A DNA stretch of 38,909 bases from a virus. Below the pieces are notes generated by a model, which ran no database searches, was not told the origin of the DNA, and worked only from the letters and a program-made list of their open reading frames with translations. Where the stretch lies: positions 1 through 38,909 of the IMG/VR virus record IMGVR_UViG_3300020562_000001; one strand, given 5' to 3'. Of this stretch, positions 1 through 7,853 are shown piece after piece. The position numbers and the translations under genes are program-made. Each line of letters begins with the position of its first letter. The first letter of the stretch is position 1.

Positions 1-99
1 AACAATAATGATTATGGCGCTTTGTTTTGGCGTTCTGTTGTTCGTGGCGTTGGTGAGGTTGGTGCTGCGCCAGCTGGTATTAAGGCAATTATTGGCGCT
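1..99. repeat. Direct terminal repeat, left copy (circular-genome overlap)
   Basis: The first 99 bases match the last 99 bases of the window (38811-38909) exactly, and identity stops at base 100. The repeat lies inside one continuous reading frame. An overlap of exactly 99 bases is typical of a k-mer overlap left when a circular contig is written out linearly. It is therefore more likely an assembly sign of a complete or permuted genome than a biological terminal repeat. Confidence 0.95.
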
Positions 100-3000
100 T
101 CTGCTTCTGCGCTTGGTGGTGACATTTCAGAGGCTGAGCAGGTTTTTGAGGCTGCGGTTAGTCCGTATGTTGCGTCGAATGAGACGTATAAGAAGCGTGG
201 TTTCTGGGTTGCTGCGCAAGAGTTTATTCGCGATCAGCCTGTTGACGCTGCGTTGTTGTTTGTGACGGCGGCGAAGGGTGCGAGTACGGCTGGTGGTGTT
301 GCGGCAAGGGCTGGAGCGTTTGGGCCGCGTGCTAGCACGTTTGCTTCTCGGGGTCGAGCCATTACAGTAAAGGGTGATTTTGCTGAGCAGGCTCCTGTTG
401 CGCCGGACGCTGTGCCGCTTCCTAGTATTCCTGAGAGTGTTGGGCCTGGGCTTGCGCGGCAGCGCGAGTGGGTTGCGGCTAGTCAGCGTGCGGCTGCGGC
501 TAGGGCTGCGACTGATGCTGAGAATCGCGCTAATCAGCGTGTGTTTGAGGAGCAGCAGAAGGCGTTTGAAGAGACGGGTCAGATGGTTGATGTGACGCCT
601 GATGTTGTTATTGGGCGTGCTGGTCGTGGTATTGGTGGCACGTTGTTCAAGGAGTTCGTTAAGGCTCCTACGGCTAAGCGCGTCAAGCTTTATCGTAATT
701 ATTTGCAGCGCAAATCGGGTGAGCGTCGGCAACGGTTTGATGTGAATGTTGCTCAGGGTGAGGGTATCGAGTTGCGGTCTACGATCACTCGTCTTCTTGG
801 TGAGGGTAGTAGCGAGCTTGTGAAGGATCGCGCGGCGTTTAATCTGATTATGCCTAGTGCTGATTTTGATGGGACGCCGGTTACACCTGGGTATGTTGCC
901 AAGTTTTATGAGGCTGAGCTTGATGATCATCTTGGTGATGTGCAGGCTCGCTTGGAGGTTGAGGGTGGGAAGCCTGATGCTGATGAGTTGCAGAAGACGG
1001 CGCGGCTTGAGGCTGGTATTCTGCGGATGCGTCAGTTGGATGAGGTGGATATTGATGCTGAGACGATGACTCGTTTGCGTGAGGGCGTGAAGCCGATTGC
1101 GGATGTTATTGAGGAGCATATGGCTCGCGCTATGAATATGCCTATTGAGGAGGCGCGTCGAGCGAACTATATTCGTCTTGTTGCTATGGATCGTATGGCT
1201 AAGGATGGGTTGGAGGTTCGCGCCCAGCGGTTGTATGCGGAGCGTAATGAGCCGATTGGCCCTCTTGTTGCTACGCAGCGGCGGTTGCAGCGTCAGGCTC
1301 AGAGGATTCTTGATAAGGCTAGTGAGACTGGTTGGGGTAAGTATGGCCCGAAGAAGAGTCGTGAGCGGTTTACGCGCGAGTACAATAAGCTTCTTATCAA
1401 TCTTGAGCTTGGTGAGAAGCTTGCTCGGCAGAATGATAATTCTGATTTGGCGGATGTGTTTGCTGAGGCGAAGCGTGATCTTGTTGGTGCGCGTATGCGT
1501 GCTACTAGTGGGCCTGGGGCGCGCGTCGATGTTGTCCCAGAGCAAGGCGTTTCTGATGTTCGCATTCCTGTTGAGCCTATGGCCGGAAGGCTTTGGAGTG
1601 ATCAGTTTGGCGACCGAGGCCCGATCCAGTCTGCCGTATCCTCGGTTCCCGGCGCTACTGTAGAAATGGTTCGAGCCAGCGAATTGCGGGGCATGGAAGG
1701 CAACCCGACTAGGGCCGAGAAGGTTGCCGATTTGCGCGGCCAAGAATACGAGAACCCGATTATTGTTGACTATGATCCTCGCACCGGGTTTGCGTATGTT
1801 TCAGAAGGCAATCATAGGCTTGCCGCCGCTACCGATGATCAGTTTATTCCGGTTCAAGTTATGACTGGTAAAGTTGATCCCAAGATTCGGCGCAACGCTA
1901 AGCGCATTACTGATCCTAACGTGTTGTTTGACGATGACAACTATGTCCCGTCTAACCTTTATCCGCACGAAATAGGGATAGCGGTTCGTGGTTCTATGAA
2001 GCCCGTTGCGCCTTCTCGCAGGACTCCCCTTGTTGATGCTATCGCTGGCCTTAGGCTTACTCCTGATCAGATTGAGCGCCTTAGTCCGTCTGCTCGTTTG
2101 GAGTATGAGGCTGCTCAGCGAGCTGCGGATAGGGCTACTGGTGAGCGCGCTACTGAGGCTGGTGCGCTTGAGCGTGCCGGCGTGAAGAGGACTGATGTTG
2201 GCAAGGTTGCGTACGCGGAGGATCGTGTGAATCAGGCGCGTGCCGCGTTGAGCGCGCATCTTGCTTTGCCGATCCCTGATGAAAAGACTGTGGCGAAACT
2301 CCAAGCTAAGGTTGATAAGGCCGAAGCTCAGCGTGATGCGCGTTCGGTTGCGCTTCTTGCGGGTCAGCGTGCGCGTAAGGCTGAGAAGCAGCGTGATAAG
2401 CGGATCAATAAGGCGATTATTGCGTCGGGTCGTCAGGTTCTTGATACGAATGAGATTCGTGTTGCGCTTGATGTGTCTAATCGTTTTGCTGTGATGGAGA
2501 TTAAGACTGCTCGGGATCTGTTGTTTAGGATTGATCGGGCTAGGCTTGAAACTCTTGATGCGTTTATTGCTCGTCAGCTTGCGTCTGATGAGAATCCGTT
2601 GTTGCATCTTGTGCAGTCTCCTGATATGGAGAATGTTGGTCGGGCTATGGTTATTGAGACTGATCGGGCGATTAGTCGAGCGCCGACGGCGTTTATTCGT
2701 AAGGGGCGTTTCAAGGCTAGTAAGGGCGATACGTTCATTAATGCTGCTGAGAGTGCGAACTTGTGGAAGAACTTGTTGCGTGACACGATTGAGGTGAAGA
2801 CTGCTGCTGTTCTTCAGGAGCGTCTTAGTGATCTTGTTGCTGCTACGAGTATTCGGTATCGCTTCTCGCCTGGTTCTCTTGAGCGTGCTAATCGCATGGT
2901 CGTTGACGATCCAGAGTTTGCAAGTATTGCTGCCAAGGATGGCTTTAATGCTGCACAGCGCGCGGCTTTGAATCGGGTGCTTGGTGATGGTGGCGTTGCT

Positions 3001-4746
3001 GGGCGCGTTGATCTTGCTGACATTAATGATTGGGTTGTGCTAAACATTGATGATCCGAAGGCGCGGACTCCGAGCGGCAGGATTTCGTATGGCGCTACTC
3101 GTAAGGCTGATCCTGATGCGGATCTTGGCGCGTTTGTTATGCGTACGCTTAACGAGCGGAGCATTGACCCGTCCGCTCCTGGTGATTACTACATTATGCC
3201 GCGTAGTGTTTACAATGGTATTCAGAAGGCGATTCGCGACGAGTCGTTCCGTTTCCAGCAGAAAACTTTCCGTAGTGGCGCTGATCGGATTACTCGATTG
3301 TGGCGCACCATCACGTTGAACGTGTTGCCGCGTACGGCTATCAACAATACGATTGGTTCAACGATCTTGGCGATCCAAGCTGGTGCTGGGCCACGCTCGT
3401 TCTATTACGCTTGGAAGGCGATTACTGGTAAGCCTGCTCGTCTTGGTGGTGGGCAGCGGTCTACCCTTCCGGTGCCGCTTGAACTTCGGCAGCGTTACTA
3501 TGAGCAGTTGACTGATCCGCTTGCTGAAGCGCGTGGAGCGTTCGCTCCGATTGCTCATTGGATGAACGCGATGCGTTACGTCAATGGCATGAGTGAGGAC
3601 TTTGGGCGTTTGGCTGTGTGGTATCACCGAGCGTATCCCGAGGCGATGCGTAGCGAGCAGGGCATCAAGTTCTTTAGGTCGGCGCGTCGCATTGATGATA
3701 AGGGTATCGAGATGCTTGAGGCGATGGCTCGGCGCGATCCTAACTATGCGACGCTGATGGACGAGTTCGTGGAGCAGTCGTTTGACTTTCTTGGCGACTT
3801 GCATAAGGGCGGCTCGTTCGCCGCAACTATGCGTATTTTTATTCCGTTCTGGCAGTGGTACGCGCATATGTTGAAGTTGACGTTTGTGACGATGCCGTTG
3901 AAGTATCCGAAGCGCGCGTTGTTTATTCAGATGCTTGGTCAGATTGGTCGTGATTATCAGGAGCGGATGGGTGTGACGGTTCCGTATGGCGAATCGTTTG
4001 TTCCGTTTATGTATGACATTGTTGATTTGCCTGGTGGTGAGCAGCAGATTGTTGCTGGCGTTAACCTTGGTAACTGGTGGCCGCAAGCTACTACGAGTGC
4101 GCTTGGCGGCTTTGAGGGCGACCAGGGGCTTGTCGAGTTTGGTCAGGGCGCGGTTGCCCCGTTCTGGACTAACTCTGCACTTATCCTCGGTAGCCTTGCT
4201 GCTGCTGCTGGTGAGGGAGGCGCGGCGCTAGAGCTTGACGAGCGGAAGATCCTTACTGCCGCTAAGGATGAGTATGGTTTGCCTATTGAGGAAGTTGGAA
4301 GTAAGGCTTTTGGGTCGTACGTGGCAAATCATTTCTTCCGCATGGTTCCCCTTAGCCCGACGATGATGGGACTTGGTGGGCGCGCTTCTAACGCTATGCC
4401 TCTCCCTGGATTGATGGAGCCGCGAGCTTACTCGTCGGATCAGATCCCTGAGGAGTACAAGCAGAGTCAGCGTGGCGACGTTGCTTCGGTTATCGAGGAG
4501 GTTTCGTCTGATCCGGCTAAGATCCTTGGGCCTAATTGGTGGCAGGCAAACGTCTTCAACTTTATTTTGAAGTCTGTTCTGGGTACGCCGATGCAGTATA
4601 TGCCGGGGTATGGAAGCCTTACCTCGCAGCGTATCCTGCGAGACTACCAATACCAAATTGAGGATGCGAATCGTACGCAAGAGACGATGCTGCGTGTGCT
4701 GATGGAGCGTCACGGGTACGACATGGGCGAAGGTAAGAATCGTTAG
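1..4746 (+). CDS. Giant virion/ejection protein with internal ParB/Srx-like domain (3' part; 5' part is at 37638-38909)
   Basis: This is the main part of a ~1972-residue protein that starts at 37638 and crosses the circular junction in frame; 1581 residues are encoded here. Much of it is charged, helical and low in recognisable domains. At about residues 915-1050 of the full protein (bases ~1560-1990) there is a compact segment with NPIIVDYD and EGNHRLAAA, resembling the ParB/sulfiredoxin-fold nuclease or kinase domains. That segment uses more C-ending codons than its T-rich surroundings, which suggests an acquired insertion. Near residue 1670 the motif FIPFWQWYAHMLKL, followed by hydrophobic helices, resembles C-terminal regions of large phage internal virion proteins. 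By position it is the last of three ejection-type proteins after the fibre gene, comparable in place to T7 gp16. Its role in genome delivery and its co-injected enzymatic function are inferred. Confidence 0.8.
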   Translation, partial: NNNDYGALFWRSVVRGVGEVGAAPAGIKAIIGASASALGGDISEAEQVFEAAVSPYVASNETYKKRGFWVAAQEFIRDQPVDAALLFVTAAKGASTAGGVAARAGAFGPRASTFASRGRAITVKGDFAEQAPVAPDAVPLPSIPESVGPGLARQREWVAASQRAAAARAATDAENRANQRVFEEQQKAFEETGQMVDVTPDVVIGRAGRGIGGTLFKEFVKAPTAKRVKLYRNYLQRKSGERRQRFDVNVAQGEGIELRSTITRLLGEGSSELVKDRAAFNLIMPSADFDGTPVTPGYVAKFYEAELDDHLGDVQARLEVEGGKPDADELQKTARLEAGILRMRQLDEVDIDAETMTRLREGVKPIADVIEEHMARAMNMPIEEARRANYIRLVAMDRMAKDGLEVRAQRLYAERNEPIGPLVATQRRLQRQAQRILDKASETGWGKYGPKKSRERFTREYNKLLINLELGEKLARQNDNSDLADVFAEAKRDLVGARMRATSGPGARVDVVPEQGVSDVRIPVEPMAGRLWSDQFGDRGPIQSAVSSVPGATVEMVRASELRGMEGNPTRAEKVADLRGQEYENPIIVDYDPRTGFAYVSEGNHRLAAATDDQFIPVQVMTGKVDPKIRRNAKRITDPNVLFDDDNYVPSNLYPHEIGIAVRGSMKPVAPSRRTPLVDAIAGLRLTPDQIERLSPSARLEYEAAQRAADRATGERATEAGALERAGVKRTDVGKVAYAEDRVNQARAALSAHLALPIPDEKTVAKLQAKVDKAEAQRDARSVALLAGQRARKAEKQRDKRINKAIIASGRQVLDTNEIRVALDVSNRFAVMEIKTARDLLFRIDRARLETLDAFIARQLASDENPLLHLVQSPDMENVGRAMVIETDRAISRAPTAFIRKGRFKASKGDTFINAAESANLWKNLLRDTIEVKTAAVLQERLSDLVAATSIRYRFSPGSLERANRMVVDDPEFASIAAKDGFNAAQRAALNRVLGDGGVAGRVDLADINDWVVLNIDDPKARTPSGRISYGATRKADPDADLGAFVMRTLNERSIDPSAPGDYYIMPRSVYNGIQKAIRDESFRFQQKTFRSGADRITRLWRTITLNVLPRTAINNTIGSTILAIQAGAGPRSFYYAWKAITGKPARLGGGQRSTLPVPLELRQRYYEQLTDPLAEARGAFAPIAHWMNAMRYVNGMSEDFGRLAVWYHRAYPEAMRSEQGIKFFRSARRIDDKGIEMLEAMARRDPNYATLMDEFVEQSFDFLGDLHKGGSFAATMRIFIPFWQWYAHMLKLTFVTMPLKYPKRALFIQMLGQIGRDYQERMGVTVPYGESFVPFMYDIVDLPGGEQQIVAGVNLGNWWPQATTSALGGFEGDQGLVEFGQGAVAPFWTNSALILGSLAAAAGEGGAALELDERKILTAAKDEYGLPIEEVGSKAFGSYVANHFFRMVPLSPTMMGLGGRASNAMPLPGLMEPRAYSSDQIPEEYKQSQRGDVASVIEEVSSDPAKILGPNWWQANVFNFILKSVLGTPMQYMPGYGSLTSQRILRDYQYQIEDANRTQETMLRVLMERHGYDMGEGKNR

Positions 4747-4782
4747 CGAGCTTTCGCACCTTTATGTAGGTGGTACTTACTA

Positions 4783-4852
4783 CCGATAGGCTTGCTTCTT
4801 ATAGTCTTGATGCTTGTCTTGTAGACTTACAGCAACATCATCAAGCCATCGG
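4783..4852 (+). other. Long bulged stem-loop in the gap after the giant gene
   Basis: CCGAT-a-GGCTT (4783-4793) pairs with AAGCCATCGG (4843-4852), giving a ten-pair stem with one bulged A. Inside it, TGAT/ATCA, GCT/AGC and GTCT/AGAC (4816-4819 with 4823-4826) continue the arm. No T-run follows, so it is not a classic Rho-independent terminator. It may be an RNA processing site, an attenuator or a small structured RNA; the function is unknown. Confidence 0.5.
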
Positions 4853-4864
4853 TGTAACTACAGA

Positions 4865-4900
4865 TTGGTTTGAGTCCCCCCCCAAACCCCCCCCTACACT
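4865..4900 (+). promoter_or_regulatory. C8-AAA-C8 element upstream of the lysis block
   Basis: Eight Cs (4876-4883), AAA and eight Cs (4887-4894) follow TTGGTTTGAGT and precede TACACT, a good -10 hexamer, at 4895-4900. The same layout, with TTT as the middle, occurs at 18343-18361. The opposite strand reads as four GGG runs with 2-3 base loops, so a G-quadruplex is possible. A promoter, origin or packaging role is inference. Confidence 0.5.
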
Positions 4901-4902
4901 AA

Positions 4903-5514
4903 TTGAACATTCCCAACTTGTCAATCCAAGAGGACGAGGCGCTTCGCTCTAACTTGCAGATCATGCAGAAGCAGACTCGTTTCAAGGTGCCGAACATTAG
5001 TGTGCCTGTTGAGATTGACTTGCCCGAGGTGGAGGCTCCGACGGGTAGCGTTGCGCGTAGCACTGTCACGGGTGCGAACATGGTGAATGCGAACATTCCT
5101 ATTCCGCCAACGTCGCGGATCGGTAAGAGCGTTGTGCGCGCAGCGTTGCAGATGCAAGGCATCCCGTACTCTTGGGGTGGTGGTGGTGCTGGCGGCGCGT
5201 CGAAAGGAATCGAGCAGGGCGCTAACACTGTTGGCTTTGACTGTAGTGGCTTGGTGCAGTACGCGCTTGGCAAGTTTGGCGTAAAGACTCCGCGCGTAAC
5301 GTACGAGCAGTTCCGAGCTGGCAAGCCTGTCCCAACTAAGGCGATGCGTCCAGGCGACTTGGTGTTCTTTAATCCGTCTAGTCGAGGGCCGGGGCATGTT
5401 GGGATCTTCATTGGTGGTGGCAAGTTTATTCACGCGCCACAGACGGGTGACGTTGTGAAGGTGAGCGACTTGTCGAGTCGGTCTGATCTTGTGGGAGTGC
5501 GGAGATACGGATGA
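4903..5514 (+). CDS. NlpC/P60-family cell-wall peptidase
   Basis: Predicted cysteine peptidase that cuts peptide stems of peptidoglycan. The C-terminal half has the NlpC/P60 pattern: PYSWGGG before FDCSGLV (catalytic Cys about residue 114), GHVGIFIG (His about 165) and IHAP (about 177). The N-terminal ~75 residues are non-globular and may attach to the virion. The start is uncertain. TTG at 4903 is the most upstream in-frame choice, TTG 4918 and ATG 4963 are alternatives, and none has a Shine-Dalgarno site. A -10-like TACACT ends at 4900. It lies directly after the giant ejection protein and overlaps the next gene by four bases, so it could be either a virion-associated penetration enzyme or a lysis enzyme. 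Confidence 0.85.
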   Translation: MNIPNLSIQEDEALRSNLQIMQKQTRFKVPNISVPVEIDLPEVEAPTGSVARSTVTGANMVNANIPIPPTSRIGKSVVRAALQMQGIPYSWGGGGAGGASKGIEQGANTVGFDCSGLVQYALGKFGVKTPRVTYEQFRAGKPVPTKAMRPGDLVFFNPSSRGPGHVGIFIGGGKFIHAPQTGDVVKVSDLSSRSDLVGVRRYG

Positions 5515-5747
5515 GCGAAGATTCGGTTCAAGTTATTCTGCTTAGGCTTCAGCACATGGAACGAATGTTGGAGCAGATTCATGCTGAGGTGAAGCGGACG
5601 AATGGTCGCGTCACTAGCTTGGAGATGGAGAACGCGGAGTACAGTGGGGAGCAGCGTGCGAGGCGTATGCAGACTGTGGTGGTTACAACTGTCGTTAGCG
5701 GCTCGCTTCTGGCTGCGGTGGTTTGGTTCGTCCAAGCAGCAATCTAA
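5511..5747 (+). CDS. XhlA-like coiled-coil membrane protein (lysis accessory)
   Basis: This 78-residue protein has an N-terminal heptad-rich region (residues ~7-40, LLRLQHMERMLEQI and following), a basic patch, and one C-terminal membrane segment (residues ~55-77, TVVVTTVVSGSLLAAVVWFV). This coiled coil plus C-terminal anchor is the layout of XhlA-type holin/hemolysin accessory proteins. Its ATG overlaps the stop of the NlpC/P60 gene (ATGA), so the two are probably translationally coupled. The lysis role rests on layout and context; no catalytic motif is expected. Confidence 0.6.
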   Translation: MSEDSVQVILLRLQHMERMLEQIHAEVKRTNGRVTSLEMENAEYSGEQRARRMQTVVVTTVVSGSLLAAVVWFVQAAI

Positions 5748-5803
5748 GCAGGACTTCTAGTGCGCGCGTGGTATCCTTGTCGCGTAAGCAACAAGGAGGC
5801 ACC

Positions 5804-6538
5804 ATGCGTACCCTTACCCTGACAACGCCGCTGACTCGCGGCTCTGATGTTGATCGCGCCCAGCGCATCCTTTCTGTTCGCGGCTACTTCGTTGGCAAGG
5901 TTGATGGCGTGTTTGGCGAGATCACTGGCCGAGCTTGCACTGACGCGAAGTACGCGCTCGGCTATGCGGCTAAGAACATTAAGCCGTCGTATGGTAGTGA
6001 TCTTGAAGCATTCTTGACTGGGAAGAAGCCGACGCCGGCGATGCGTATCCGCGCGAACCAGCGTAAGAAGAAGACGAGCATTGGCGAGGCCGCGTTGAAG
6101 GTTGCGCGCGAGTACGTCGGCGTGAAGGAGAATCCTGCGGGATCAAACCGCGTCGTCTTCTCTGAGTGGTATGGCGTTACTGGGCCGTGGTGCGCAATGT
6201 TCGTGACGTACTGCATGGTGAAGGCGGGTAGTAAGACGTTCGAGCGTGCGCGTCGCTACGCTTATTGTCCGTACATCCTGTCGGACGCTAAGCAGAATCG
6301 CGGCATGAGCGTCGTGTCTGCTGATGATGCCGAGTCGGGCGACGTTGTTCTCTACTCTTGGAGGCAGAACGGAGTAGCTGATCACGTTGGCCTTGTCGTC
6401 ACCCCTCCGAATGGTGGCGTCTCGTTCGTCGCGATAGAAGGCAACACTGCTATTGGTGCTGACAGTGATGGTGGAGAAGTGATGGTGCGGCAGCGCCAGG
6501 TACGTGATGTGATCGCATTCGTCCGATGCGTCAAGTAA
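5804..6538 (+). CDS. Endolysin: peptidoglycan-binding domain plus CHAP-like peptidase/amidase
   Basis: 244-residue protein. Residues ~1-60 look like a PG_binding_1 domain (SDVDRAQRIL, YFVGKVDGVFGEITGRA). A basic linker (~75-85) leads to a CHAP/NlpC-like catalytic domain. Its likely catalytic residues are Cys 130 in GPWCAMFVTY and His 194 in ADHVGLVV, followed by AIEGNT. The ATG at 5804 was chosen because AAGGAGG sits six bases upstream. A -10-like TATCCT at 5772-5777 may give a separate transcript. It probably degrades the host wall at the end of infection together with the holin at 7479. The NlpC/P60 gene at 4903 is a second, different wall hydrolase. Confidence 0.85.
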   Translation: MRTLTLTTPLTRGSDVDRAQRILSVRGYFVGKVDGVFGEITGRACTDAKYALGYAAKNIKPSYGSDLEAFLTGKKPTPAMRIRANQRKKKTSIGEAALKVAREYVGVKENPAGSNRVVFSEWYGVTGPWCAMFVTYCMVKAGSKTFERARRYAYCPYILSDAKQNRGMSVVSADDAESGDVVLYSWRQNGVADHVGLVVTPPNGGVSFVAIEGNTAIGADSDGGEVMVRQRQVRDVIAFVRCVK

Positions 6539-6566
6539 CTTCCACCAGACTCTAAGAGGAGGCATT

Positions 6567-7460
6567 ATGCGAGTAGCCCGAATCACAGAAACACTCAACG
6601 CCAACGACACGTATCGCATCTGGCCCATCAGCGACACGCACCTAGGGGCGGCTGACGTAGACGAGGATCTTCTCCGCGAACACGTAGAGATGATTCGTCA
6701 AGACAAGAACGCGCGCGTCATCTTCCTTGGTGACGTAGGCGACCTGATTGATTGGCGAGACAAACGATTCCAAGCAGGCATGTGGCCCGAGCGGTACGCC
6801 GAAGCGATGCACGCCGAAGGAGGCATCCCATCCGAAACGGTCGCTCACGCGCTCGAGATTTTCAAGCCGATCAGTAAGCAGATTTGGTGTTGGCTTAGCG
6901 GCAACCACGAGTTCACGATTCGTAATCGGTTTGATCGAGAGATCGGCAGCGAGATCGCCGGCGCACTAGGCGTCGAGTACCTAGGGTATGGTGGCTTCCT
7001 TCGCGTACAGTGGAAGAACAAGACAAGCAAAGCACTAGGCGGCGAACACGTAACCGTCTTTGATTTGCATCACGGCTGGCAGGGTGGCCGCACTAGCGGC
7101 GCGAAGATCAACCAGCTTGAGAAGCACCTTGGCGAGTCTGATGCGGACATGGTGCTACGCGGCCATAGCCATGATCGAGTCGCACAAGTCTTCCCTAGCC
7201 TTCGCATCATGCCGAACCAAGTGCGTGATTGGGAACGAGTCGTCGCTCACTGCGGCACGTATAAGCTTGGTCGTATCGACACGAAGCGCAACGAAGAAGC
7301 GCACGATACGTGGGAAGCACGCAAGGGCTTTCGTCGCAAGACACAAGCCGTCGTCGGCCCCCCGATTATTGAGATGACGTTCAAGCGGCACGAACGCCCG
7401 TCGGAGAAGAAGAACAATATGTCTTCGCGCGCTGGTGTGCAGTATCGTGTAATCCTATGA
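6567..7460 (+). CDS. Calcineurin-like metallophosphoesterase
   Basis: 297 residues with the full metal-binding series of calcineurin-like phosphoesterases: SDTHLG (Asp 23, His 25), GDVGDLID (Asp 56, Asp 59), GNHE (about 112-115), an HHG motif near 168 and GHSH near 200. This predicts a dinuclear-metal phosphodiesterase or phosphatase. The substrate cannot be read from sequence; cyclic nucleotides, nucleic acid ends or phospho-glycans are all possible. A GAGGAGG Shine-Dalgarno site lies six bases before the ATG. It sits between the endolysin and the holin, an unexpected place for such an enzyme. Degradation of a host signalling nucleotide is one speculative role. Confidence 0.85.
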   Translation: MRVARITETLNANDTYRIWPISDTHLGAADVDEDLLREHVEMIRQDKNARVIFLGDVGDLIDWRDKRFQAGMWPERYAEAMHAEGGIPSETVAHALEIFKPISKQIWCWLSGNHEFTIRNRFDREIGSEIAGALGVEYLGYGGFLRVQWKNKTSKALGGEHVTVFDLHHGWQGGRTSGAKINQLEKHLGESDADMVLRGHSHDRVAQVFPSLRIMPNQVRDWERVVAHCGTYKLGRIDTKRNEEAHDTWEARKGFRRKTQAVVGPPIIEMTFKRHERPSEKKNNMSSRAGVQYRVIL

Positions 7461-7478
7461 TAAGTGAGGGGGTGAATA

Positions 7479-7658
7479 ATGAATCTGAATCCGAAGCTGA
7501 AAGCGAGCGCGGCAGCTGCTGCGGTGACCCTGGTGATTGTGTTTGTGCTGGGCGAGCTGGGTGTGGATGTTCCGGCGGATGTTGCGACTGCGGTGACTCT
7601 CATTCTGAGTGTTGTTGCGGGGTATGTGAAGAGTGCTGATGACTGGTCTGCACGCTGA
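7479..7658 (+). CDS. Small holin-like membrane protein
   Basis: 59-residue protein: a short basic N-terminus (MNLNPKLKAS), a hydrophobic stretch at ~11-25 (AAAAAVTLVIVFVLG), a short polar turn (ELGVDVPAD), a second hydrophobic stretch at ~34-50 (VATAVTLILSVVAGYV) and a charged tail. Two short membrane segments, small size and position after the endolysin fit the small holins of Gram-positive phages. An AGGGGG Shine-Dalgarno site lies six to twelve bases upstream. A cysteine-rich frame in another phase covers the same DNA and is considered a shadow. Confidence 0.7.
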   Translation: MNLNPKLKASAAAAAVTLVIVFVLGELGVDVPADVATAVTLILSVVAGYVKSADDWSAR

Positions 7659-7821
7659 CCTATTGGCGAGCATGGCTCGCGACGTTCGATGGGCGCTGGA
7701 TGCGCTCCGCGCGGGGGAACCCGAAACTGCGGAGCGCATCCTGTCTCGCTCGTTCGAAACGTATGTCCTTGTTCGCGAGGGCGAATATGATCGACTTGCG
7801 GAACGCGCAAAGAGAGTGTAG
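7639..7821 (+). CDS. Small helical protein of unknown function
   Basis: 60 residues from the ATG at 7639, overlapping the holin by 20 bases. A GTG two codons upstream is an alternative start. It is rich in Ala, Arg and Glu and predicted to be helical (MARDVRWALDALRAGEPETAERIL), with no membrane segment. Its stop lies within the -10 box of the promoter for the recombination genes. No family was recognised. It may be a lysis regulator or simply the last gene of this operon. Confidence 0.5.
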   Translation: MTGLHADLLASMARDVRWALDALRAGEPETAERILSRSFETYVLVREGEYDRLAERAKRV

Positions 7822-7824
7822 AGT
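7796..7824 (+). promoter_or_regulatory. Promoter for the recombination block (TTGCGG-17-TAGAGT)
   Basis: -35-like TTGCGG (7796-7801) and -10-like TAGAGT (7819-7824) are separated by 17 bases. It lies just before the RecT-like gene and partly inside the end of the preceding gene. Spacing and position support a sigma-70-type promoter. Confidence 0.55.
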
Positions 7825-7853
7825 TCGCCTAATCAATCGGCTTGGAGGCCATG

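Noticed and set aside
127-1743. Long antisense frame (538 codons)
   Set aside because: It mirrors the T-ending codon pattern of the giant gene on the + strand, with an Arg/Leu/Thr-rich, domain-free product. All supported genes are on +.
4783-4895. tRNA-like end (GGTTTGAGTCC) after the stem-loop
   Set aside because: No T-arm pairing, acceptor stem or anticodon arm can be formed.
7457-7639. Cysteine-rich 60-codon frame beginning with ATGA overlap
   Set aside because: It covers the holin in another phase; its Ser/Glu and Cys/Gly content follows from the holin codons, and the holin has the better ribosome site and product.
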